Assembly: GCA_937927895.1 (NCBI GenBank) | Contig: CALGKA010000044.1 | Coordinates: 1 to 52,684, forward strand | Direction of reading: 5' to 3' | Length of the DNA stretch: 52,684 nt | Source: an uncultured Granulosicoccaceae bacterium | Lineage (GTDB): Bacteria > Pseudomonadota > Gammaproteobacteria > Granulosicoccales > Granulosicoccaceae | Part shown: positions 45,352-52,684 of the stretch, in pieces | Numbering within the stretch: position 1 is the stretch's first letter | How the letters are laid out: each line of letters opens with the position of its first letter | Program-made: the position numbers and the translations under genes | Notes under the pieces: model-generated | What the model saw: only the letters and a program-made list of their open reading frames with translations | What the model was told of the DNA's origin: nothing | Database searches by the model: none

Positions 45352-46212
45352 ATGTTGAAAAGCATGACTGCATTTAGTCGTAAAGAAACAGTGAATGATT
45401 GGGGCACACTGGTGTGGGAGATGCGCTCGGTGAATCATCGCTACCTTGATATATCGCTTCGGCTCGCTGATGAATTGCGCCTCATTGAACCGCAAGTGCG
45501 TGACAAGTTAAATGCCAAGCTTAGTCGTGGCAAAGTTGAGGTGTCGCTGCGTTTTAAGCCTTCACAAAAAGTCAGCAGCCAAATAGCGGTCAACGAAGCA
45601 CTTGCCGCACAAGTGGTAGCTGCCGCGCAATCAATAGAGCTCAGTGAATCACAGCCATTGTCAGCGCTTGAGGTATTGCGATGGCCGGGAGTAGTCGGTC
45701 AGGCCGAGGCTGATTTCGGACCGCTGCAGCAGTTAGCGTTAGAACTTTTTGATACCACCCTTGAAGACTACATAGATACTCGCGCACGTGAGGGTGAAAA
45801 AACCGCCACCATGCTCACTGATCGTTGTACTGAAATAGAAAAGATCGTAGAGCAAGTGCGGGTACTACGCCCACAGCTTATTGAGCGACAACATGCCAAG
45901 CTGATGAGCCGAATTGTAGAGCTCAACGTAGAGCACGATACCGCTCGATTAGAGCAAGAGCTTGTCTATATTGCGCAGCGGCTTGATGTTGATGAAGAAC
46001 TAGATCGACTGACCGCGCACTTGAGTGAATTGCGTGACATCTTAAAACGTAATGAACCGGTCGGCAGGCGCCTGGATTTTTTAGTGCAAGAGTTTAATCG
46101 TGAAGCCAACACCTTAAGTTCAAAGTCATCTGACTCTGAAACCACAGCGTTATCGGTTGACTTAAAAGTGATGATTGAGCAGATGCGTGAGCAAGTACAA
46201 AATATAGAGTAG
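45352..46212 (+). CDS. yicC: YicC family endoribonuclease
   Basis: A 286-residue protein matching YicC in length and pattern: S-M-T-A-F-S-R-K at the start, W-E-M-R-S-V-N-H-R-Y-L-D, R-G-K-V-E-V-S, and at the C terminus D-F-L-V-Q-E-F-N-R-E-A-N-T-L-S-S-K-S. E. coli YicC is reported to be a ribonuclease acting on RyhB, so RNA turnover is the likely role. ATG 45352 has AGGA seven bases upstream; the TTG at 45349 is less likely. gmk, often next to it, is not here. Confidence 0.93.
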   Translation: MLKSMTAFSRKETVNDWGTLVWEMRSVNHRYLDISLRLADELRLIEPQVRDKLNAKLSRGKVEVSLRFKPSQKVSSQIAVNEALAAQVVAAAQSIELSESQPLSALEVLRWPGVVGQAEADFGPLQQLALELFDTTLEDYIDTRAREGEKTATMLTDRCTEIEKIVEQVRVLRPQLIERQHAKLMSRIVELNVEHDTARLEQELVYIAQRLDVDEELDRLTAHLSELRDILKRNEPVGRRLDFLVQEFNREANTLSSKSSDSETTALSVDLKVMIEQMREQVQNIE

Positions 46213-46229
46213 TCAGCAAGTGCGAAAGC

Positions 46230-46257
46230 CGCTGCAATTTTATGCTGCAGCGTTTTT
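46230..46257 (+). terminator. Rho-independent terminator of yicC
   Basis: CGCTGCA (46230-46236) and TGCAGCG (46246-46252) pair around a 9-base loop, followed by TTTTT. It lies 17 bases after the yicC stop and runs into the last codons of the convergent histidine kinase gene. Confidence 0.8.
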
Positions 46258-47643
46258 AACGGCCCGAGCTTGAAAACCCAAACTCACTGCAAGCCCCGGG
46301 CGATTATCGGCCAGTCTTAGTTCCGCGCCGTGCATGCGTGCCACTGCTTGTACTAAGCTTAAGCCTAGCCCATTCCCCGGTGATTTACGTTCGTTCTCTA
46401 ACCGTACAAATCGTTGTAGTACACGATTGCGTTCATGGGCTGGAATACCGGGGCCGTTATCGGTCACAGTGATGGTAAATTCTTGATCGTTTCCAGATAG
46501 GTATATGCCTACCAAACCACCGACGCGGGTGTATTTAATTGCGTTATCAAGCAGGTTGGTAATCGCTTGAGCGAGCAAGTGACGGTTGCCATAGAACACC
46601 GGGTTGGTGTTAATTCGATCAACAAAGATCAAATTAGCGTCTTCCGCTACAGCACCATAAAGCTCTGCTAATTCACCGGCCAATTCTCCCATGGGTACAT
46701 GCTCCCATTCGGTTTTATCAAGCCCGGCTTCAAGGCGTGCGATAGATAACATGGCGTTAAATGTGTGGATCATGCCATCAGCTTGAGTGATTGAATATTC
46801 GATGGTATCCCGGTATTCGTCATCAGTACGATTCTCAAGCAGTGTGACTTCAAGACGGTTACGCAGTCTGGTCAACGGGCTGCGTAAGTCGTGCGCAACA
46901 TTATTTGTCACTTGTTGCATGCTTTCCATAAGATCTTCTATTCGGGTTAGCATCTGATTGATTTTTACTGCTATCGTGTCAAATTCATCGCGTCTTTCGG
47001 TAACCGGTATGCGTCTAGAGAACGCACCACTCATGATTTCTCCAGCGGTTTCACTAACGCTTGCTATACGTCTGAGCACGCTCATGCTCATCCAGATGCC
47101 ACCGAGTACAGCAAAGATTAGCGTGATAACAGTTGCACCAACCACTAGTGCAAAGGTGTAATCGAGTAGTGCTTTTTCATCACTGATCTCGTGACCAATG
47201 GTAAGTTTTAATCCATTAGAAAACTGAGTTTGAGCGACACGCATAGGAAGGGTTGTACGCGGGTTGTCTGCCGGCAAGTCTTTATCGACATCGCCCATCG
47301 GTTGCGTGCTGTGAGTGCGGACCGATTTTATTTTTAATGGCCATTCGGTCTCGTTGCTTTCGTTGAGTTCACTACCGTCGCTTTCTAGTTTGTAGAATCG
47401 GCCGTAGGAATCCACTTCATTGCGCTGTTGAATCGCATCGAGCAGTTCATCTAGTGCGCCGGATTTGTATAGATTGACTAGAAAGTCAGTTTCCAGGCGC
47501 AGGCGCGCATCTACTTGAGATTCAATTTCATCTCGTAGAGACCAATAGATAAAGCCGAGCGTAACAGCCGAGAACAGGCTGAATAGCGCAGCATAGATAA
47601 TGGTGAGCCTAAAGGCGGTGGTGCTGAACAGCCTGATATTCAT
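46240..47643 (-). CDS. Sensor histidine kinase
   Basis: A 467-residue inner-membrane kinase: membrane helices at about 11-33 and 164-187 flank a periplasmic sensor region of about 130 residues. A HAMP domain follows, then HisKA with N-V-A-H-D-L-R-S-P-L-T (His251) and a HATPase domain with N-L-L-D-N-A-I-K-Y (N box), D-N-G-P-G-I-P (G1) and G-N-G-L-G-L-S (G2). The partner is the OmpR-type regulator upstream, separated by 139 bases containing a strong terminator-like hairpin. The ligand is unknown. Proximity to a Do-type protease suggests envelope-stress sensing, by inference. Confidence 0.93.
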   Translation of the reverse strand: MNIRLFSTTAFRLTIIYAALFSLFSAVTLGFIYWSLRDEIESQVDARLRLETDFLVNLYKSGALDELLDAIQQRNEVDSYGRFYKLESDGSELNESNETEWPLKIKSVRTHSTQPMGDVDKDLPADNPRTTLPMRVAQTQFSNGLKLTIGHEISDEKALLDYTFALVVGATVITLIFAVLGGIWMSMSVLRRIASVSETAGEIMSGAFSRRIPVTERRDEFDTIAVKINQMLTRIEDLMESMQQVTNNVAHDLRSPLTRLRNRLEVTLLENRTDDEYRDTIEYSITQADGMIHTFNAMLSIARLEAGLDKTEWEHVPMGELAGELAELYGAVAEDANLIFVDRINTNPVFYGNRHLLAQAITNLLDNAIKYTRVGGLVGIYLSGNDQEFTITVTDNGPGIPAHERNRVLQRFVRLENERKSPGNGLGLSLVQAVARMHGAELRLADNRPGLAVSLGFQARAVKNAAA

Positions 47644-47700
47644 AAGGCTAAGTATAAGCGAGAGTTGTCAGGCGAATGGCTATAGTTGCGTTGCAAGGGG

Positions 47701-47734
47701 TTAAAACAAATGTAGCCCGCATTGCGGGCTACAT
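47701..47734 (-). terminator. Strong hairpin with U-rich tail between response regulator and kinase genes
   Basis: ATGTAGCCCGC (47710-47720) and GCGGGCTACAT (47724-47734) pair perfectly over 11 bp with loop ATT. On the minus strand the bases that follow are TTGTTTTAA. It should cut most read-through from the regulator gene into the kinase gene. Confidence 0.78.
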
Positions 47735-47782
47735 GAATAGACTGGTACTTTAAAACCGGTGCTACAAACGGTGTAGGGGCGT

Positions 47783-48457
47783 TTAGCCTTCAACCAGTTT
47801 GTAACCTGCGCCACGTACAGTGTGTAGCAGAGGTTGTTCAAAATCTTTGTCTATTTTGCTGCGCAAACGACTAATCTGCACATCGATAACGTTGGTTTGC
47901 GGGTCAAAGTGATAATCCCATACGTTTTCAAGCAACATGCTGCGAGTGACCACTTGGCCTGCATGGCGCATTAAGTATTCCAATAATCGGAATTCTCGCG
48001 GCTGTAGGTTGATGTTGTTACCGGCGCGAGTGACCTTGTGCTTGAGCAGATCTAGTGTCAGATCTGCAACACGAAGAGTTGTCACAGCGTTTTCAGGCTG
48101 CGCGCGACGCGAAAGTGCTTGCAGTCGTGCGTTTAATTCAGACAGTGAATAAGGCTTGGTGAGGTAGTCATCACCGCCAGCACGTAAGCCTGTGACTCTT
48201 TCATCGACGTCGTCCAGTGCACTTAAAATAAGTACCGGTGTGTTATCACCGCTGCGGCGTAGATCTTCGATCATAGAGATGCCATCTTTGCGAGGCATCA
48301 TTCTGTCGATCACCATGCAATCATAGGCATTTGTTTTTGCGTAGCTTAGGCCAGACTCTCCGTCGTCTGCGTGGTCAACAGCATGACCTATTTCATTGAG
48401 ACCCTTGACGAGATAACCCGCCGCCTCCATATCATCTTCAACTAGTAGTATGCGCAT
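47783..48457 (-). CDS. OmpR-family response regulator
   Basis: A 224-residue regulator: receiver domain with the acidic pair E7-D8-D9, phosphoacceptor Asp51 in M-V-I-D-R-M-M-P and L-T-K-P-Y-S, followed by a winged-helix DNA-binding domain (L-Q-P-R-E-F-R-L-L-E-Y-L to V-R-G-A-G-Y-K-L). Resembles the CusR/QseB/MtrA group. Arg52 after the phosphoacceptor (D-R-M-M-P) is common in this group. It is divergent from the Do-type protease gene, whose expression it may influence. Start ATG 48457; the 228-base region between contains the sigma-E-like promoter of the protease. Confidence 0.94.
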   Translation of the reverse strand: MRILLVEDDMEAAGYLVKGLNEIGHAVDHADDGESGLSYAKTNAYDCMVIDRMMPRKDGISMIEDLRRSGDNTPVLILSALDDVDERVTGLRAGGDDYLTKPYSLSELNARLQALSRRAQPENAVTTLRVADLTLDLLKHKVTRAGNNINLQPREFRLLEYLMRHAGQVVTRSMLLENVWDYHFDPQTNVIDVQISRLRSKIDKDFEQPLLHTVRGAGYKLVEG

Positions 48458-48637
48458 GTATTAAACTCGTACTGATTGGTGTACCGAAAACGTACTTGTC
48501 TGCGGAACACCTTGCGGATCGGAGGTATCCAAAAGTGTGATACCCAAACGATTAATTTACTGTAACAACCAAGACATTCCCTAGTAACTTCATGAGTAAC
48601 CGACATAAAGTACTACCAACGAACGACTTGCTTCCCT

Positions 48638-48666
48638 GGAACTTTTCAGTTCAGAACAATTCTTGA
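48638..48666 (+). promoter_or_regulatory. Sigma-E-like promoter for the Do-type protease gene
   Basis: GGAACTTTT at 48638-48646 matches the sigma-E -35 consensus, and TCTTGA begins 16 bases after GGAACTT, approximating the -10 consensus (TCTAA/TCTGA) with an imperfect match. Transcription would start near 48672, giving a very short leader before GGAG (48676-48679) and the ATG at 48686. Confidence 0.5.
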
Positions 48667-48685
48667 CCAATGCTCGGAGCCAACT

Positions 48686-50179
48686 ATGACAAGAAGCATG
48701 AAAGCGACAAAGAATTACAGGGCATCATCCCACATTGCGCCCTTCTCTGCCATCACCTGCGATAGGTTTCGGCACATAAGTTTATGTTTCAGATTGTTTC
48801 TGGTTACGTTTTTTGTCACGACGTCAAGCGGCACTTATGCGATAGATTTACCAGATTTCGAAGGTTTGGTAAGAGATCAGGGAAAGGCAGTCGTAAAAGT
48901 GACCGTTTCTTCGACTCAATCCGCTGATGGTAACTCTGATACGTTGCCAAATTTTAATGAAGAGGAACTGCCAGAATTCTTCCGTCGCTTTTTTGAAGGC
49001 GTGCCAGATGGTTCTGGCAATCCGCCTGGCGCTGTTCCGTCAGCAGGATTCGGATCTGGATTCATATTGAGCGAAGACGGTTACATTATAACCAACGCTC
49101 ATGTGGTTAAAGATGCACGCGGAATAACCATTGGTTTGCCCGATGGCCGGGAGTTCGACGCTGAAATCGTCGGTACCGATGAACGTACCGATGTTGCACT
49201 TTTGAAAACCGAAGCCAGTGGGCTGCCGATACTCACTTTGGGTGATTCAGACAAATTAAAAGTCGGCCAGTGGGTGTTGGCGATTGGTTCGCCGTTTGGC
49301 TTCGAATACACCGCCACGCAGGGAATTGTGTCGGCGCTATCCAGAAGTTTGCCGACCGAAAACTATGTGCCCTTTATTCAAACGGATGTCGCGGTAAATC
49401 CAGGTAACTCTGGAGGACCGTTGTTTGACTTAGACGGCAAGGTTGTCGGTGTTAACTCACAAATCTTTTCCCGCTCGGGTGGTTACATGGGGTTGTCGTT
49501 TGCGATCCCAATAAATGTAGTGCGTTCAGTGGCAGAACAACTGCGTGAGCGTGGATACGTGAGTCGCGGTTGGCTTGGCGTGATGATACAAGATGTCGAT
49601 CTGTCATTAGCAAAGTCATTTGGTTTGGACCGACCCACTGGCGCGTTAATTACCCAAGTTACCAATGGTAGTCCAGCGGCTGATGCCGGGGTAATTGTTG
49701 GCGATGTATTGTTGAGCTTTAATCAACAATCCATTGATGAGTCTTCTGATTTACCGCCTGTTGTTGGCAATACGCCTGTGGGTGAGTTGGCCACGGTTGA
49801 GTTAATACGCAACAAAGAAATAATGACACTTGAAGTCGTCATAAGAGAGTTACAAGAAGACCGAGGCCAAAGGCCTGACCCTGCTGATAACAAGAACAGC
49901 ATACTGGGCCTAACGTCCATTGCTCTAAATGAAGAACAAAAAGCCACACTCGATGTAAAAAATGGCTTGCTTATCGGTGAGGTAGAGCCGAATGGGCCTG
50001 CAGCGCAAGCAGGTATTGCCCAAGGGGATGTGCTGGTGTCATTTAACCAGGAGACTATTCACTCCAATCTACAACTGCAGCAATTGGCTAGAAATGCTGA
50101 CAAGGGAAGCACTGTTGCTGTGTTGATCCATCGCAAGAAAAAGCCTGTGTTTATTGCGCTGACGATTCCCAATAAGTAA
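48686..50179 (+). CDS. degP: Do/DegP-family periplasmic serine protease (MucD-like)
   Basis: A 497-residue periplasmic protease-chaperone. The N-terminal basic stretch is long, with the hydrophobic core at about 35-48 and likely cleavage near T-Y-A. The catalytic triad is His139 (T-N-A-H-V-V), Asp169 (R-T-D-V-A-L-L) and Ser242 (N-P-G-N-S-G-G-P-L). Two PDZ domains follow (about 275-365 and 395-490). The Q-loop region is short, as in MucD and DegQ rather than E. coli DegP. Upstream is a candidate sigma-E promoter. MucD in Pseudomonas opposes alginate overproduction; the algC homologue at 15448 gives no direct link. Confidence 0.94.
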   Translation: MTRSMKATKNYRASSHIAPFSAITCDRFRHISLCFRLFLVTFFVTTSSGTYAIDLPDFEGLVRDQGKAVVKVTVSSTQSADGNSDTLPNFNEEELPEFFRRFFEGVPDGSGNPPGAVPSAGFGSGFILSEDGYIITNAHVVKDARGITIGLPDGREFDAEIVGTDERTDVALLKTEASGLPILTLGDSDKLKVGQWVLAIGSPFGFEYTATQGIVSALSRSLPTENYVPFIQTDVAVNPGNSGGPLFDLDGKVVGVNSQIFSRSGGYMGLSFAIPINVVRSVAEQLRERGYVSRGWLGVMIQDVDLSLAKSFGLDRPTGALITQVTNGSPAADAGVIVGDVLLSFNQQSIDESSDLPPVVGNTPVGELATVELIRNKEIMTLEVVIRELQEDRGQRPDPADNKNSILGLTSIALNEEQKATLDVKNGLLIGEVEPNGPAAQAGIAQGDVLVSFNQETIHSNLQLQQLARNADKGSTVAVLIHRKKKPVFIALTIPNK

Positions 50180-50220
50180 GGCTCAACCATTGTTGTGAGT
50201 GTTAAAAAGAGTATGCAAAA

Positions 50221-50832
50221 TTGAATCAGCCTTATAGCGCTGCTGCGGATCGCAACAAGCAGGCCATTGGCGATGCATTGGCAAGCACGTTTGCTAATAT
50301 CACAACGGTACTTGAAGTAGGAAGCGGTACCGGCCAACACGCCATTTATCTTTGTGATCGATTCAAACACCTTCAGTGGCAGCCGACTGAGCAACAAGAG
50401 CATCTTGAGTCGTTAAGTAAAGCGATTCAATCCACAGGCTTAGCGAATATATCAAAGCCGGTCGAGTTGGCGATGCAGGCTACGCAAAGCAGGCAGACTG
50501 ATGCGCTGCCTGGCACACCCTACACACTTGCTTATTCGGCCAATACTGCTCACATAATGAGTATTGAAGAAGTCGCCATTATGTTTCAAGTGGTAGCACG
50601 CAAGATCACAGCCGGTGCATTGTTTGTTTTATACGGCCCGTTCAAAATTAAAGGCCAGCATACCAGTGAAGGCAATGCGCAGTTTGATGCCGCACTAAGA
50701 ATGGAGCAGCCTCACATGGGTATAAGAGACAAGGGCGAACTTGAAGTAATCGCCAATGCCTGTGAGCTGACACTTCATAAAGATATCCCCATGCCTGCCA
50801 ACAATAGAATTTTAATGTGGCGTAAAAGCTAA
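50221..50832 (+). CDS. DUF938 family SAM-dependent methyltransferase-like protein
   Basis: A 203-residue protein with the DUF938 start (N-Q-P-Y-S-A-A-A-D-R-N-K), SAM-binding V-L-E-V-G-S-G-T-G-Q-H-A and W-Q-P-T-E-Q. Substrate unknown. The start is TTG; its spacing from an upstream GAG is poor and the true start is not certain. It follows the Do-type protease by 41 bases. The last codon AGC and stop TAA directly join hairpin repeat copy 2, which thus supplies the stop codon. Confidence 0.9.
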   Translation: MNQPYSAAADRNKQAIGDALASTFANITTVLEVGSGTGQHAIYLCDRFKHLQWQPTEQQEHLESLSKAIQSTGLANISKPVELAMQATQSRQTDALPGTPYTLAYSANTAHIMSIEEVAIMFQVVARKITAGALFVLYGPFKIKGQHTSEGNAQFDAALRMEQPHMGIRDKGELEVIANACELTLHKDIPMPANNRILMWRKS

Positions 50833-50998
50833 TTAGTGCCCATCCATAAACAGCGCGTAGCGAGGTTGTTCCAGGTGCGTGAGATTTTGCCTACCACATG
50901 TAGGCGCTTAGTCATTCTAAATAACGACATGTAGTCGGTAAAAGATTGCGTGCTTAAGGCGACCGCAGTAGCGTTCGTTTATGGATGGGCACTAATTA
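50830..50998. repeat. Hairpin repeat element, copy 2
   Basis: A 169-bp element, the second copy of the one at 42286-42453. Its outer arms are perfect inverted repeats; with flanking coding bases (AAAGC before TAA on both sides) the match reaches 27 bp. Middle stem: GGTTGTT pairs with GGCGACC using G-U pairs; UUUUGCC pairs with the GGUAAAA side, and a tandem G-A/A-G step sits between. Apex: TTAG-TCATT-CTAA followed by ATAACG, flanked by ACATGT on both sides. It lies exactly between the convergent DUF938 and glpK genes and gives TAA to both. Confidence 0.88.
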
Positions 50999-52507
50999 GC
51001 TTTCAATAGCGGTACTGGATTGTGACTGATGAATCACACCGGCTACAGCATTCTTCCAACCGCTTAACAAGGTTTCGCGCTCAGCGGCTTCCATTGAAGG
51101 GGTAAATTCTCGATCAATTTTCCAGTTAGCGATTAAATCATCATGGTTCTTATAGAAGCCTGCATGTAAGCCTGCAAGGTAAGCAGCACCCAATGCCGTT
51201 GTTTCAGTTTGTACCGGGCGTTGTACAGGAATGTTAAGGATGTCAGCCAGAAACTGGCACAGCCAATTGTTCTGAACCATTCCACCATCAACGCGTACTT
51301 TAGTCGGTGTGACGCCGTCATCGGCCATTGCTTTAAACAAGTCATAGGTTTGAAAAGCGACAGACTCAAGTGTCGCGCGAACGATTTGCTCAACCCCTGT
51401 GTCTCTGGTTAAGCCAAACAGTGCACCGCGTGCATCCGGGTTCCAGTAGGGAGCACCCAGGCCAGTGAACGCAGGTACTAAATAAACCCCTTGGTTGGAA
51501 GCTTGGTTTTGCGCCATCGATTCAGTCTCTTCAGCAGATGTAATCACACCGAGTCCATCGCGTAACCACTGCACGGCAGCGCCGGCGACGAATATAGAGC
51601 CTTCAATTGCGTAAGTGGTTTTACCATTGAGTTGATAGGCAACGGTAGTGAGTAGCTTGTTGTCTGAAGGTAGTGCGTCACTGCCCGTATTTAAAATAAC
51701 GAAGCAACCTGTGCCGTAAGTACTTTTTATAGTGCCGGGTTCTAAGCATACCTGACCAAACGTTGCCGCTTGTTGATCACCAGCTACACCGCCAATGAGT
51801 ATCTCTTCACCGAAAAGAGTTTTATCTATACTGCCGAAGTCGGAGCTGCTGTCTTGTACATCAGGCAATAGTGATTTCGGAATACTAAGAATATTGAGTA
51901 GCTCGTCGTCCCATTCGCTGTTGTGAATGTTGTAAATCAAAGTACGTGACGCATTGGTTGCATCGGTAATGTGCTTTTGTCCGTTACTGAAGCGCCAAAG
52001 TAAGAAGCTGTCCATCGTACCAAACGCCAGCTCACCGTTTTCTGCACGAGCGCGCGCGCCATCAACGTTATCAAGAATCCATTTTATTTTTGTTCCAGAG
52101 AAATAGGGATCCAAAAGCAGGCCTGTTTTTGCTGCAAAACCTGCTTCATGACCGGCTTCTTTTAACTCGGCGCATAGTGGCGAGGTGCGCCTGTCCTGCC
52201 AGACAATTGCGTTGTATACAGCAGTGCCTGTTTTTCTATCCCACACCACAGTGGTTTCGCGTTGGTTGGTTATGCCCGCAGCTACAATGCTGTGTCCGTC
52301 ATCGGTCGCCGCTTTAACTGCCTCTTCACACACCGTCAGTATGGATTGCCAGATTTCTTCGGGATCATGTTCAACCCAACCCGAGTGTGGAAAGTGCTGT
52401 GTGAATTCTCTTTGCGCGGTGAACAGCGATGTGCCGTCTTTTGCAAACAGGATGGCTCGTGAGCTCGTGGTTCCCTGATCAATGCTGAGTATCAATTGTT
52501 GGCCCAT
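50996..52507 (-). CDS. glpK: Glycerol kinase
   Basis: ATP-dependent kinase that traps glycerol as sn-glycerol 3-phosphate. FGGY-family motifs: I-D-Q-G-T-T-S-S-R near the start, [27 protein letters not shown] and D-G-G-M-V-Q-N-N. The 503 residues match E. coli GlpK (502). The frame is open through the window edge, but the ATG at 52507 ([12 protein letters not shown]) with GGGGAG upstream is clearly the start. No glpF or glpD is within the window. Its stop codon comes from hairpin repeat copy 2. Confidence 0.97.
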   Translation of the reverse strand: MGQQLILSIDQGTTSSRAILFAKDGTSLFTAQREFTQHFPHSGWVEHDPEEIWQSILTVCEEAVKAATDDGHSIVAAGITNQRETTVVWDRKTGTAVYNAIVWQDRRTSPLCAELKEAGHEAGFAAKTGLLLDPYFSGTKIKWILDNVDGARARAENGELAFGTMDSFLLWRFSNGQKHITDATNASRTLIYNIHNSEWDDELLNILSIPKSLLPDVQDSSSDFGSIDKTLFGEEILIGGVAGDQQAATFGQVCLEPGTIKSTYGTGCFVILNTGSDALPSDNKLLTTVAYQLNGKTTYAIEGSIFVAGAAVQWLRDGLGVITSAEETESMAQNQASNQGVYLVPAFTGLGAPYWNPDARGALFGLTRDTGVEQIVRATLESVAFQTYDLFKAMADDGVTPTKVRVDGGMVQNNWLCQFLADILNIPVQRPVQTETTALGAAYLAGLHAGFYKNHDDLIANWKIDREFTPSMEAAERETLLSGWKNAVAGVIHQSQSSTAIES

Positions 52508-52628
52508 ATCGAAGCTCCCCGGAGGCAATGGTGTAATGTCATTGGGCGGTACCGAAGTACCCCGTTTGTGTTGAGCGAAGTGTAACTGGAAAATTCCGCT
52601 AAACACCACTGCGGGCAGCAGAAGTGGC

Positions 52629-52682
52629 TTAACTGGATCCGCCTTGCTGCGGATTCGGTGCCTGTTTCCGGCGACTGTGATC
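52629..52682 (-). CDS. Possible C-terminal tail of an upstream gene (weak)
   Basis: On the minus strand a frame enters the window edge and ends at a TAA, reading [18 protein letters not shown] charged, proline- and glutamine-rich tail is plausible for a membrane or transport protein such as a glycerol facilitator, but 17 residues prove nothing. The other two frames are also open here. Confidence 0.15.
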   Translation of the reverse strand, partial: DHSRRKQAPNPQQGGSS

Positions 52683-52684
52683 GC

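Noticed and set aside
52508..52684. N-terminal extension of glycerol kinase running off the edge
   Set aside because: The family start and a strong ribosome binding site lie at 52507; upstream sequence is open in more than one frame.

Overview
The window is ordinary chromosomal backbone of a Gram-negative gammaproteobacterium, probably free-living and perhaps marine. Base composition is moderate, and there is no prophage, insertion sequence, CRISPR array or tRNA that I can see. The affiliation rests on gene order and content: radC divergent from coaBC-dut-phosphomannomutase-argB; murJ-ribF-ileS-lspA-ispH with rpsT divergent from murJ; ispB divergent from rpmA-obgE-proB; rph-rdgB-hemW with yicC divergent; plus ubiA, an AmpG-like permease, xthA, rluE, xni, zinc-type rpmE, a Do-type periplasmic protease and glpK. 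I cannot name the genus.

Layout. Positions 1-4990: a SpoIIE-type membrane phosphatase with the first codons of a partner gene cut by the window edge, an SRAP (YedK-like) protein, an outer-membrane protein, NudC and two small proteins of unknown function. Positions 5000-10830: glutathione reductase, ubiA, then two overlapping large GTPase genes that share an altered G3 motif. Positions 10880-17730: comF, an OmpA-like lipoprotein, radC, coaBC, dut, a phosphohexomutase and argB. Positions 17820-25000: a DUF4124 protein, xthA, an AmpG-like permease, a membrane protein paired with a methyltransferase, a LEA14-like lipoprotein and an HDOD protein. Positions 25200-36720: the ispH-lspA-ileS-ribF-murJ cluster (minus strand), rpsT, proB-obgE-rpmA and ispB. 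Positions 36770-41770: a reprolysin-like metalloprotease with a GlyGly-CTERM tail, a lipoprotein with eight 23-residue repeats and a peptidoglycan-binding end, rluE and xni. Positions 41870-52510: rpmE, a small cysteine-rich protein, hemW-rdgB-rph, yicC, a two-component system, a DegP/MucD-like protease behind a sigma-E-like promoter, a DUF938 methyltransferase and glpK.

The most unusual signals are four. (1) Two diverged copies (42286-42453 and 50830-50998) of an approximately 168-bp element fold end to end into a hairpin, with base-pair covariation between copies, a conserved tandem G-A step and a conserved apical motif; three of its four ends supply the stop codon of the abutting gene. (2) The GTPase pair at 7406-10832 carries D-x-P-D-F-D-S in place of the usual DxxG in both members. 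(3) The ribosomal protein L21 gene is missing from its normal place between ispB and rpmA. (4) The repeat lipoprotein and the GlyGly-CTERM metalloprotease are neighbouring cell-surface genes of unknown role. None of the remaining genes departs clearly from its family.

All calls come from reading the sequence and translations by eye; no database search, fold prediction or statistical test was run.
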